A DNA stretch of 22,201 nt from JALZDI01 sp965653225 (GTDB lineage: Bacteria > Actinomycetota > Actinomycetes > Propionibacteriales > Nocardioidaceae), in the NCBI GenBank assembly GCA_965653225.1, contig CBFGZI010000054.1:1-22201 (forward strand), read 5' to 3'. Positions 6,528-14,729 of this stretch are shown here, piece by piece. A model generated the notes under the pieces. It was not told where the DNA came from. It was given only the letters and a program-made list of their open reading frames with translations, and did no database searches. The number at the start of each line of letters is the position of its first letter. Position 1 is the stretch's first letter. Position numbers and translations under genes: made by a program.

Positions 6528-7504
6528 AGGGGCACCTGCTCAGCACCGGCGACCTCAGCCGCGACGAGGCGCTGCTGGTGCTCGACACCGCCGCGGAGAT
6601 GCGCGCGCTGGCCGACCGGCCCATCAAGAAGTCGCCGGTGCTGCGCGGCCGCACCGTGGTCAACCTGTTCTTCGAGGACTCCACCCGCACCCGGATCTCG
6701 TTCGAGGCGGCGGCCAAGCGGCTGTCGGCCGACGTGATCAACTTCGCCGCCAAGGGCTCCAGCCTGTCCAAGGGCGAGAGCCTCAAGGACACCGCGCTGA
6801 CCCTGGAGGCGATGGGCGCCGACGCGGTGGTGATCCGGCACAGCGCCTCCGGCGCACCTCACCGGCTGGCCACCAGCGGGTGGGTGCGCGCCAGCGTGGT
6901 CAACGCCGGCGACGGCACCCACGAGCACCCCACCCAGGCGCTGCTCGACGCGTTCACCATGCGCCGGCACCTCGGCGACCTCGACGGCCGCCGGGTCGCG
7001 ATCGTGGGCGACGTGCTGCACAGCCGCGTGGCCCGCTCCAACGCGCTGCTGCTGTCGACCCTCGGCGCCGAGGTCACCCTGGTCGCCCCGCCCACGCTGC
7101 TGCCGATCGGGGTCGACACCTGGCCGGTGGCGACCTCGTACGACCTCGACGCCACGCTGCCCAAGAGCGACGTGGTGATGATGCTGCGGGTGCAGCGCGA
7201 ACGGATGAACCTCTCCGGGGGAGGGTTCTTCCCCAGCGCCCGCGAGTACAGCCGCCGCTACGGGCTCGACGCCCGCCGGATGGCGCAGATGCCCGAGGGT
7301 GCGCTGGTCATGCACCCCGGCCCGATGATCCGCGGCATGGAGATCTCGGCCGACGTCGCCGACTCCGACCGCTCGGTGATCGTCGAGCAGGTCACCAACG
7401 GCGTGGCCGTACGGATGGCGGTGCTGTACCTGCTGCTCGGGGGGATGACGGCCACGGGATCCGCGACGGGGGCCACCACCCAGATGCAGGAGGTCGACGC
7501 GTGA
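6524..7504 (+). CDS. pyrB: Aspartate carbamoyltransferase catalytic subunit
   Basis: The product is 326 aa. The enzyme joins carbamoyl phosphate and aspartate to give N-carbamoyl-L-aspartate, the committed step of pyrimidine synthesis. The carbamoyl-phosphate motif STRTR is at 53-57 within FFEDSTRTRISFE, HPTQ is at 135-138, and HPGP at 264-267. The C-terminal stretch after the last helix is Gly/Thr-rich and unconserved. No pyrI regulatory subunit is present; control should come through PyrR. The gene overlaps pyrR by 4 nt and pyrC by 4 nt (GTGA), so translation is probably coupled. Confidence 0.97.
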   Translation: MKGHLLSTGDLSRDEALLVLDTAAEMRALADRPIKKSPVLRGRTVVNLFFEDSTRTRISFEAAAKRLSADVINFAAKGSSLSKGESLKDTALTLEAMGADAVVIRHSASGAPHRLATSGWVRASVVNAGDGTHEHPTQALLDAFTMRRHLGDLDGRRVAIVGDVLHSRVARSNALLLSTLGAEVTLVAPPTLLPIGVDTWPVATSYDLDATLPKSDVVMMLRVQRERMNLSGGGFFPSAREYSRRYGLDARRMAQMPEGALVMHPGPMIRGMEISADVADSDRSVIVEQVTNGVAVRMAVLYLLLGGMTATGSATGATTQMQEVDA

Positions 7505-8787
7505 CGGCGTTCTTGGTACGGCAGGCGCAGCTGCTGGGAGGTGAGCCGACCGACCTGCTGCTGCGCGACGGTGTGATCGCCGAGATCGGCGCGATCGGCT
7601 CCAGCGGCGGCGCCGAGGTGGTCGAGGCCGACGGGCTGGTCGTCCTGCCCGGCCTGGTCGACCTGCACACCCACCTGCGCGAGCCCGGTCGCGAGGACGC
7701 CGAGACCGTGCTGACCGGAACCCAGGCCGCCGCCCGCGGCGGGTTCACCGCCGTACACGCGATGGCCAACACCGAGCCGGTCGCCGACACCGCCGGCGTG
7801 GTCGAGCAGGTCTGGCGGCTCGGCCGCGAGGGCGGCTACTGCGACGTGCAGCCGGTCGGCGCCGTCACCGTCGGGCTGGCCGGGCAGCAGCTGGCCGAGC
7901 TCGGCGCGATGGCCGACTCCCAGGCCGGGGTGCGGGTGTTCTCCGACGACGGCAAGTGCGTGTCCGACGCCGTGCTGATGCGCCGCGCACTCGAGTACGT
8001 CAAGGCGTTCGACGGCGCCATCGCCCAGCACGCCCAGGAGCCGCGGCTGACCGAGGACGCGCAGATGAACGAGGGCGAGCTGTCCGGTGTGCTCGGCCTG
8101 CGGGGCTGGCCCGCCGTGGCCGAGGAGGCGGTCATCGCCCGCGACTGCCTGCTGGCGGCGCACGTCGGCTCGCGGTTGCACGTCTGCCACGTCTCCACCG
8201 CCGGCTCGGTCGAGATCCTGCGCTGGGCCAAGGGCAAGGGCTGGAACGTCACCGCCGAGGTGACGCCGCACCACCTGCTGCTGACCGACGAGCTCGCCAC
8301 CACCTACGACCCCGTCTTCAAGGTCAACCCGCCGCTGCGCACCCGCGCCGACGTCGAGGCAGTGCGCGAGGGCCTGGCCGACGGCACCATCGACTGCGTC
8401 GCCACCGACCACGCCCCGCACCCCTCCGAGGACAAGGCCTGCGAGTGGCAGGCGGCCGCGTTCGGGATGCTCGGCCTGGAGACCGCGCTCTCGGTGGTGC
8501 AGCAGACCATGGTCGACACCGGGCTGCTCGACTGGGCCGGCGTCGCCGACCGGATGTCACGCCGGCCGGCCGAGATCGGCCGCCTGGCCGCACACGGCCG
8601 CGGCCTGCAGGTCGGTGCGCCCGCCAACGTGACGCTGGTCGACCCGTCGGCCCGGCACGTCGTCGACCCGGCCGACACCGCCTCGCTGTCGCGCAACACG
8701 CCCTACGCCGGGCACGAGCTGCCCGGCCGGGTGGTGAGCACGTTCCTGCGGGGCGTCCCCACCGTGCTCGACGGGAAGCTGCAGTGA
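7501..8787 (+). CDS. pyrC: Dihydroorotase
   Basis: The product is 428 aa, the size of the class I dihydroorotases found in Gram-positive pyr operons. It cyclises carbamoyl aspartate to dihydroorotate. The zinc motif HTH is at 56-58 in VDLHTHLREPG, and the catalytic aspartate D303 lies in VATDHAPH (301-307). Middle-domain landmarks include FSDDGKCVSDAVLMRRALEY and VTPHHLLLTDE. The GTG start overlaps the pyrB stop and has GCAGGAGG (7486-7493) 7 nt upstream. It is not an allantoinase or hydantoinase, given the operon and the LREPG motif. The following gene starts inside its stop codon. Confidence 0.96.
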   Translation: MTAFLVRQAQLLGGEPTDLLLRDGVIAEIGAIGSSGGAEVVEADGLVVLPGLVDLHTHLREPGREDAETVLTGTQAAARGGFTAVHAMANTEPVADTAGVVEQVWRLGREGGYCDVQPVGAVTVGLAGQQLAELGAMADSQAGVRVFSDDGKCVSDAVLMRRALEYVKAFDGAIAQHAQEPRLTEDAQMNEGELSGVLGLRGWPAVAEEAVIARDCLLAAHVGSRLHVCHVSTAGSVEILRWAKGKGWNVTAEVTPHHLLLTDELATTYDPVFKVNPPLRTRADVEAVREGLADGTIDCVATDHAPHPSEDKACEWQAAAFGMLGLETALSVVQQTMVDTGLLDWAGVADRMSRRPAEIGRLAAHGRGLQVGAPANVTLVDPSARHVVDPADTASLSRNTPYAGHELPGRVVSTFLRGVPTVLDGKLQ

Positions 8788-9305
8788 GCGCGGCCGTCGG
8801 CGTCGGCGCCGGCACCGGCGACCTGCTGGCCTGGGCGTTCGTGCTGGCCGGCTTGGTCGTGCTGGCCTACGGCGGCATGCTGCGCGGCTGGCGGCGGCGC
8901 GCACGCCGGCACGACCTGGAGCCGCTGGCCGCGGCAGGTGAGCCCGAGGAGCCGCTGCTGCAGGCCGACGGACGCTACTTCGGCACCACGGTGGCCGGCG
9001 ACTGGCTCGACCGGGTGGTCGCGCGCGGCCTGGGCAGCCGGAGCCCGGTGCGCCTGTCGCTCTCGGGCGAGGGCCTCGACGTGCTCCGCCCGGGCGCCAC
9101 CTCGTTCCGGATCCCGGCCGCGGCGCTGGCGGGTGCCCGGCACGACCAGGGCATCGCCGGCAAGGTCGTGCCGCCGCACGGGGTGCTGGTGGTGACCTGG
9201 CGGCACGGCGACCTCCGGCTCGACACCGGCTTCCGGCTGCACGACAGCGCCCAGCACGCCACCTGGGTCGAGCGACTCGACACGATCACCAAGGAGCCCG
9301 CATGA
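8784..9305 (+). CDS. Membrane-anchored protein of unknown function in the pyr operon (PH-like)
   Basis: The product is 173 aa. Residues about 11-33 form a single hydrophobic helix (LLAWAFVLAGLVVLAYGGML), followed by a basic stop-transfer patch RGWRRRARR. The rest is soluble, beta-rich and probably cytoplasmic, and resembles a small pleckstrin-homology-like barrel. I recall that Mycobacterium tuberculosis has a similar protein at the same place, between pyrC and carA, and Streptomyces has one too, so the position seems conserved. No catalytic motif is visible. It overlaps pyrC by 4 nt and carA by 4 nt, and contains the carA ribosome site AAGGAG (9291-9296). A scaffold or regulator of the carbamoyl-phosphate step at the membrane is possible, but this is only inference from context. 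Confidence 0.85.
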   Translation: MSAAVGVGAGTGDLLAWAFVLAGLVVLAYGGMLRGWRRRARRHDLEPLAAAGEPEEPLLQADGRYFGTTVAGDWLDRVVARGLGSRSPVRLSLSGEGLDVLRPGATSFRIPAAALAGARHDQGIAGKVVPPHGVLVVTWRHGDLRLDTGFRLHDSAQHATWVERLDTITKEPA

Positions 9306-10456
9306 AGCCCAGAGGACGTCCGACGCCCGCGCTGCTGGTGCTCGAGGACGGCCGCACGTTCCGCGGTGACTCGTTCGGGGCCGAGGGCGACACGGTCGGC
9401 GAGGCCGTGTTCGCCACCGGGATGACCGGCTACCAGGAGACGCTGACCGACCCCTCCTACCACCGGCAGGTGGTGGTGATGACCGCGCCGCACGTCGGCA
9501 ACACCGGCGTCAACGACGAGGACCCCGAGTCGGGCCGGATCTGGGTGGCCGGCTACGTCGTACGCGACCCCGCGCGGGTCCCCTCGAGCTGGCGGTCGCG
9601 GCGCACCCTCGACGACGAGCTCCGCGCACAGGGCGTGGTCGGCATCAGCGGGGTCGACACCCGCGCGCTGACGCGGCACCTGCGCGAGCGGGGCGCGATG
9701 CGGGTCGGCATCTCGACCACCACGACCGACCCCGACGAGCTGCTGCAGCGGGTGCGCTCGGCGCCGCCGATGGCCGGCGCCGACCTGTCGGGCGACGTCA
9801 CCACCCAGGAGCCCTACGTCGTCCCCGCCCAGGGCGAGCACCGATACACGATCGCTGCCGTCGACCTCGGCATCAAGACCATGACCCCCGAGCAGCTGGC
9901 ACGGCGTGGCGTGGAGGTGCACGTGCTGCCGTCGACCGCCGGCATCGACGACGTGCTTGCGGTGTCACCCGACGGCGTGTTCTTCTCCAACGGACCCGGC
10001 GACCCGGCGACCGCCGAGCACGCCGTCGGCCTGCTGCGCGAGGTGCTGCAGCGGGGCCTGCCCTACTTCGGCATCTGCTTCGGCAACCAGCTGTTCGGCC
10101 GGGCGCTCGGGTTCGGCACCTTCAAGCTCAAGTACGGCCACCGCGGGATCAACCAGCCGGTGCTCGACCGGTCCACCGGCAAGGTCGAGGTCACCTCGCA
10201 CAACCACGGGTTCGCCGTCGACGCGCCGCTCGACCGGCCCACGTCCACGCCGTACGGCACCGCCGAGGTCAGCCACGTGTGCCTCAACGACGACGTGGTC
10301 GAGGGCCTGCGGCTGCTCGACGACGACGGCAACCTGGTGGCGTTCTCGGTGCAGTACCACCCCGAGGCCGCGGCCGGCCCGCACGACGCGGCGTACCTGT
10401 TCGACCGGTTCGTCGACCTGATGCAGTCCCGTACGACCGAAGGGGCCCCCGCCTGA
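9302..10456 (+). CDS. carA: Carbamoyl-phosphate synthase small (glutaminase) subunit
   Basis: The product is 384 aa. CarA hydrolyses glutamine and passes ammonia through a tunnel to CarB. The N-terminal domain includes FATGMTGYQETLTDPSY. The C-terminal class I glutamine amidotransferase domain has nucleophile C259 in YFGICFGNQLFGRALG, with H353 and E355 in QYHPEAAAGPHD completing the triad. The GICFGNQ form, rather than GICLGHQ, is usual in actinobacterial CarA as far as I recall. The ATG overlaps the upstream stop and has AAGGAG 5 nt before it. carB starts on the last base of its stop codon. Carbamoyl phosphate made here also feeds arginine synthesis, whose genes are not in the window. Confidence 0.97.
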   Translation: MKPRGRPTPALLVLEDGRTFRGDSFGAEGDTVGEAVFATGMTGYQETLTDPSYHRQVVVMTAPHVGNTGVNDEDPESGRIWVAGYVVRDPARVPSSWRSRRTLDDELRAQGVVGISGVDTRALTRHLRERGAMRVGISTTTTDPDELLQRVRSAPPMAGADLSGDVTTQEPYVVPAQGEHRYTIAAVDLGIKTMTPEQLARRGVEVHVLPSTAGIDDVLAVSPDGVFFSNGPGDPATAEHAVGLLREVLQRGLPYFGICFGNQLFGRALGFGTFKLKYGHRGINQPVLDRSTGKVEVTSHNHGFAVDAPLDRPTSTPYGTAEVSHVCLNDDVVEGLRLLDDDGNLVAFSVQYHPEAAAGPHDAAYLFDRFVDLMQSRTTEGAPA

Positions 10457-13400
10457 TGCCCAAGCGCACCGACATCTCCTCGGTCCTGGTGATCGGCTCC
10501 GGGCCGATCGTGATCGGCCAGGCCTGCGAGTTCGACTACTCCGGTACGCAGGCCTGCCGGATCCTGCGGCAAGAGGGCATCCGGGTCAGCCTGGTGAACT
10601 CCAACCCGGCCACGATCATGACCGACCCCGAGTTCGCCGACGCCACCTACGTCGAGCCGATCACGCCGGAGTTCGTGGAGCGGGTGATCGAGAAGGAGCG
10701 CCCCGACGCGCTGCTGGCCACGCTGGGCGGGCAGACCGCGCTCAACACCGCGGTCGCGCTCGACGAGGCGGGCGTGCTCGACAAGCACGGCGTGGAGCTC
10801 ATCGGCGCCTCCATCGACGCCATCCAGGCGGGGGAGAACCGCGAGAACTTCAAGCGCATCGTCGAGTCCCTGACGGTCGGCGGCGGCGCCGAGGTGGCGA
10901 GCTCGCGCATCTGCCACTCGATGGAGGACTGCCTGCAGGGCGCGGCCGAGCTGTCCTACCCGGTCGTCGTGCGGCCGTCGTTCACCATGGGCGGCGCCGG
11001 GTCGGGCATGGCCCACGACGAGGACGACCTGCGGCGCATCGCCGGGGCCGGCCTGGCCGCGAGCCCCACCACCGAGGTGCTCCTCGAGGAGTCGATCATC
11101 GGCTGGAAGGAGTACGAGCTCGAGGTCATGCGCGACCGCGCCGACAACGTCGTCATCGTGTGCTCCATCGAGAACCTCGACCCGATGGGCGTGCACACCG
11201 GCGACTCGATCACGGTGGCGCCCGCGATGACGCTCACCGACCGCGAGTACCAGCGGCTGCGCGACATCGCGATCGGCGTGATCCGCGCGGTCGGCGTCGA
11301 CACCGGCGGCTGCAACATCCAGTTCGCGGTCAACCCGGCCGACGGCCGGATCGTGGTGATCGAGATGAACCCCCGGGTCTCGCGGTCGTCGGCGCTGGCC
11401 TCGAAGGCCACCGGCTTCCCGATCGCCAAGATCGCGGCCAAGGTGGCGCTCGGCTACACCCTCGACGAGATCCCCAACGACATCACCACGCGCGGGGGGA
11501 CACCCCCCGCGGACCCCCCGGACTCCTCCGCTCCGCGGAGGGACGACTGGCGGCCGTGGACTCCGGCGGCCTTCGAGCCGACCCTCGACTACGTCGTGGT
11601 CAAGGCACCCCGGTTCGCGTTCGAGAAGTTCCCGCACGCCGACCCCACGCTGACCACGCACATGAAGAGCGTCGGCGAGGCGATGGCGATCGGCCGCTGC
11701 TTCACCGAGGCGCTGCAGAAGGCGCTGCGCTCGCTGGAGCGCCCCACGGCGGTGTTCTCCTGGGCCAACGCGCCGGCCGACAAGGCGGCGCTGCTGCAGC
11801 GGGCGGCGGTCCCGCACGACGGCCGCCTGCGGCTGGTGATGGACGCGCTTCGGGCCGGTGCCACCGTCGACGAGCTGTTCGAGGCGACCGGCATCGACCC
11901 GTGGTTCCTCGACCAGATGCTGCTCATCGACGAGGTCGCGCGCGAGCTCGCCGAGGCGGGCGAGGTCGACCCGGCGCTGGTGCTGCGGGCCAAGCGGCAC
12001 GGCTTCTCCGACCAGCAGATCGCCGAGATCCGCGGCACCCGGGCCGACGTCGTGCGCGGCGTGCGGCAGGCGCTCGGGGTGCGGCCGGTGTACAAGACCG
12101 TCGACACCTGCGCTGCGGAGTTCGCGGCCCGCACCCCGTACCACTACTCCTCCTACGACGAGGAGACCGAGGTGACGCCCCGCGAGCGGCCCGCGGTGAT
12201 CATCCTCGGCAGCGGGCCCAACCGCATCGGGCAGGGCATCGAGTTCGACTACTCCTGCGTGCACGCCTCGCTCGCCCTGGGAGAGGCCGGGTTCGAGACC
12301 GTGATGGTCAACTGCAACCCCGAGACGGTCTCGACCGACTACGACACCTCCGACCGGCTCTACTTCGAGCCGCTGACGCTCGAGGACGTGCTCGAGGTCG
12401 TGCACGCCGAGCAGCAGGCCGGTCCGGTGGCCGGCGTGATCGTGCAGCTCGGCGGACAGACGCCACTGGGGCTGGCGCAGGGCCTGGCCGACGCCGGGGT
12501 GCCGATCGTGGGCACCACGCCCGAGGCGATCCACCTCGCCGAGGAGCGCGGCGCGTTCGGCCGGGTGCTCCAGGCCGCCGAGCTGCCCGCCCCCAAGCAT
12601 GGCACCGCCACGTCGTTCGAGGAGGCGAAGGTGATCGCCGACGAGGTCGGCTACCCCGTCCTCGTACGCCCGTCGTACGTCCTGGGCGGCCGCGGCATGG
12701 AGATCGTCTACGACGAGCAGTCGCTCGAGCGCTACATCGCCCGCGCGACCGAGGTCACCCCGGAGCACCCAGTCCTGGTCGACCACTTCCTCGACGACGC
12801 CGTCGAGCTCGACGTCGACGCGATCTTCGACGGCGAGGAGCTGTTCCTCGGCGGTGTGATGGAGCACATCGAGGAGGCCGGGGTGCACTCCGGCGACTCC
12901 GCGTGCGCGCTGCCGCCGATCACGCTGGGCACCGAGGAGGTCGACCGCATCCGCACGTCGACCGAGGCGATCGCCCGCGGTGTGGGCGTGCGCGGCCTGA
13001 TCAACGTGCAGTACGCCCTGGCCGGCGACACGATCTACGTGCTCGAGGCCAACCCGCGCGCCTCGCGCACGGTCCCGTTCGTGTCCAAGGCGACCGCGAC
13101 GCCACTGGCCAAGGCGGCCGCGCGGGTGATGCTCGGCGCCACCGTCAAGGACCTGCGGGCCGAGGGCCTGCTCCCCGCCGAGGGCGACGGGGGCGACCTC
13201 CCGCCGACGTCGCCGATCGCGGTGAAGGAGGCGGTGATGCCGTTCAACCGGTTCCGCACCCCCGACGGCAAGACCGTCGACACCGTGCTCGGCCCGGAGA
13301 TGCGCTCCACCGGCGAGGTGATGGGCATCGACGCGGGCTTCGGGATGGCGTTCGCGAAGGCACAGGCCGGTGCGTTCGGCAACCTGCCCACCAGTGGCCG

Positions 13401-13860
13401 CATCTTCGTCTCGGTGGCCAACCGCGACAAGCGGCACATGATCTTCCCGGTGAAGCGGCTGGCCGACCTCGGCTTCGAGGTGCTGGCAACCGCCGGCACC
13501 GCCCGCGTGCTGCGTCGCAACGGTGTGGACGCGACCGTGGTGCGCAAGCACACCGAGGGGCCGGGCCCCGACGGCGAGCCGACCATCGTCGGCCGCATCC
13601 TCGCCGAGGAGGTCGACCTGGTCATCAACACCCCGCACGGCACCACGTCCGGCGGTAGCCCGCGCGTCGACGGCTACGACATCCGCACCGCCGCGGTGAT
13701 GCGCGACGTGCCGTGCATCACCACCGTGCAGGGGCTGGCGGCCGCGGTGCAGGGGATCGAGGCGCTGCAGAGCGGCGCGCTCGGCGTACGCCCGCTCCAG
13801 GCGTGGTCCCGCGCGCTCGAACGGCACCGCGACGGCGTCGGCGAAGGGAGCGCGCGATGA
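10456..13860 (+). CDS. carB: Carbamoyl-phosphate synthase large subunit, with an in-frame insertion
   Basis: The product is 1134 aa, longer than the usual 1070-1110. It makes carbamoyl phosphate from bicarbonate, ammonia and two ATP. It has two homologous ATP-grasp halves, with starts at VLVIGSGPIVIGQACEFDYS (about residue 10) and ILGSGPNRIGQGIEFDYS (about 582), and a C-terminal MGS-like allosteric domain from about 985. Motifs such as RPSFTMGGAGSG, IEMNPRVSRSSALASKATGF and EANPRASRTVPFVSKAT are intact. Between DEIPNDIT and TPAAFEPTLDYVVVK, where relatives have two or three residues, there are 24 (T345-W368), rich in Pro, Asp and Arg and coded by palindromic DNA. The frame is open through it, so this is an insertion and not a frameshift. 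It overlaps pyrK by 4 nt. Confidence 0.97.
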   Translation: MPKRTDISSVLVIGSGPIVIGQACEFDYSGTQACRILRQEGIRVSLVNSNPATIMTDPEFADATYVEPITPEFVERVIEKERPDALLATLGGQTALNTAVALDEAGVLDKHGVELIGASIDAIQAGENRENFKRIVESLTVGGGAEVASSRICHSMEDCLQGAAELSYPVVVRPSFTMGGAGSGMAHDEDDLRRIAGAGLAASPTTEVLLEESIIGWKEYELEVMRDRADNVVIVCSIENLDPMGVHTGDSITVAPAMTLTDREYQRLRDIAIGVIRAVGVDTGGCNIQFAVNPADGRIVVIEMNPRVSRSSALASKATGFPIAKIAAKVALGYTLDEIPNDITTRGGTPPADPPDSSAPRRDDWRPWTPAAFEPTLDYVVVKAPRFAFEKFPHADPTLTTHMKSVGEAMAIGRCFTEALQKALRSLERPTAVFSWANAPADKAALLQRAAVPHDGRLRLVMDALRAGATVDELFEATGIDPWFLDQMLLIDEVARELAEAGEVDPALVLRAKRHGFSDQQIAEIRGTRADVVRGVRQALGVRPVYKTVDTCAAEFAARTPYHYSSYDEETEVTPRERPAVIILGSGPNRIGQGIEFDYSCVHASLALGEAGFETVMVNCNPETVSTDYDTSDRLYFEPLTLEDVLEVVHAEQQAGPVAGVIVQLGGQTPLGLAQGLADAGVPIVGTTPEAIHLAEERGAFGRVLQAAELPAPKHGTATSFEEAKVIADEVGYPVLVRPSYVLGGRGMEIVYDEQSLERYIARATEVTPEHPVLVDHFLDDAVELDVDAIFDGEELFLGGVMEHIEEAGVHSGDSACALPPITLGTEEVDRIRTSTEAIARGVGVRGLINVQYALAGDTIYVLEANPRASRTVPFVSKATATPLAKAAARVMLGATVKDLRAEGLLPAEGDGGDLPPTSPIAVKEAVMPFNRFRTPDGKTVDTVLGPEMRSTGEVMGIDAGFGMAFAKAQAGAFGNLPTSGRIFVSVANRDKRHMIFPVKRLADLGFEVLATAGTARVLRRNGVDATVVRKHTEGPGPDGEPTIVGRILAEEVDLVINTPHGTTSGGSPRVDGYDIRTAAVMRDVPCITTVQGLAAAVQGIEALQSGALGVRPLQAWSRALERHRDGVGEGSAR
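11491..11542. repeat. Palindromic element inserted in frame in carB
   Basis: CGCGGGGGG (11491-11499) and CCCCCCGCG (11503-11511) form a perfect 9-bp stem with a 3-nt loop. CCTCCG (11525-11530) and CGGAGG (11536-11541) form a second 6-bp stem, and CTCCGCGGAG (11531-11540) is itself a palindrome. The segment lies within the extra codons of carB and uses codons uncommon in the rest of the gene (ACA, GCT, AGG, ACT, runs of GGG and CCC). It looks like a small noncoding palindromic repeat that happens to be open in this frame. Confidence 0.65.
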
Positions 13861-14729
13861 CCCAGGCGCTGCAGGTCACGGGGGAGGTGCTCTCGCTCAA
13901 GCGCGTCGGTGCCTACTTCCACCTCACGCTGGTGGCGCCCGGCATCGCCGAGCGGACGAACCCCGGTCACTTCGCCGCCCTGGCCATCGGCGACCGCACG
14001 TCCGCGCAGCTGCTGCGGCGGGCGTTCTCGATCTACCGGGTGCGCGCGACCGGCGTCTACGGCGGCACGGTCGAGGTCGTCTTCGCCGTGCACGGCGCCG
14101 GCACCGCCTGGCTGTCCCGGCTGCGCCAGCACGACACCATCGACGTCGTCGGTCCGCTCGGGCGGCCGTTCTCGCTCCCGCAGGAGCCGGTTTCGTGCGT
14201 GCTGGTCGGCGGCGGCTACGGCAGCGCGCCGATGTTCACGCTCGCCGAGCGGCTGCAGGAGCGCGGCTGCACCGTGCACATGGTGCTGGGCGCCTCCACC
14301 GAGGAGCGGCTGTTCGGCACCCTCGACGCGCGCCGCTCGGCGAAGTCGACCCTGGTCACCACGGTCGACGGCTCGGTGGGCATCCAGGGCGTGGTGACCG
14401 ACCCGCTGCCCGACCTGATCCGGCGCACCGGCAGCGAGGTCGTCTACGCCTGCGGACCGATGGGCATGCTGGCCGCGGTCTCGCGGGTGGCGGCCGAGCA
14501 CGGCGCGTGGAGCCAGTGCGCGGTGGAGGAGTCGATGGCCTGCGGTGTCGGGGTGTGCATGACCTGCGTGCTGCCGGTGGTGGGCGACGACGGCATCACC
14601 CGGATGGTCCGCTCGTGCGTGGAGGGGCCGGTGTTCCGCGGCGACACGGTCCGCTGGGACGACGTAGGCACGATCCCGGAGGACACGCTGGGTGCGCCGT
14701 CGGCCACACCCGTCGGAGGAGGACGCTGA
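13857..14729 (+). CDS. pyrK: Dihydroorotate dehydrogenase electron-transfer subunit (class 1B)
   Basis: The product is 290 aa. PyrK is the iron-sulfur flavoprotein that links PyrD to NAD+. The FAD domain includes LLRRAFSIYRV, the nucleotide-binding domain starts at VLVGGGYGSAPMFTLAERL, and CGPMGMLAAV follows. The [2Fe-2S] ligands are C229, C234, C237 and C254 in SMACGVGVCMTC and RSCVEG. Its place directly before pyrD, joined by a one-base overlap, fits the class 1B heterotetramer. AAGGGAG (13844-13850) lies 6 nt before the ATG. The tail after residue 270 is variable. A general ferredoxin-NADP reductase is less likely given this cysteine pattern and context. Confidence 0.94.
   Translation: MTQALQVTGEVLSLKRVGAYFHLTLVAPGIAERTNPGHFAALAIGDRTSAQLLRRAFSIYRVRATGVYGGTVEVVFAVHGAGTAWLSRLRQHDTIDVVGPLGRPFSLPQEPVSCVLVGGGYGSAPMFTLAERLQERGCTVHMVLGASTEERLFGTLDARRSAKSTLVTTVDGSVGIQGVVTDPLPDLIRRTGSEVVYACGPMGMLAAVSRVAAEHGAWSQCAVEESMACGVGVCMTCVLPVVGDDGITRMVRSCVEGPVFRGDTVRWDDVGTIPEDTLGAPSATPVGGGR

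Noticed and set aside
11488..11559. Frameshift or assembly error in carB
   Set aside because: The same frame continues on both sides with strong homology and no stop, and the extra length is a whole number of codons.
10063..13827. Minus-strand open frame of 1254 codons opposite carB
   Set aside because: It mirrors the codon periodicity of a GC-rich gene; the product is low-complexity His/Arg/Gly-rich with no domain, while the plus strand encodes an unmistakable CarB.
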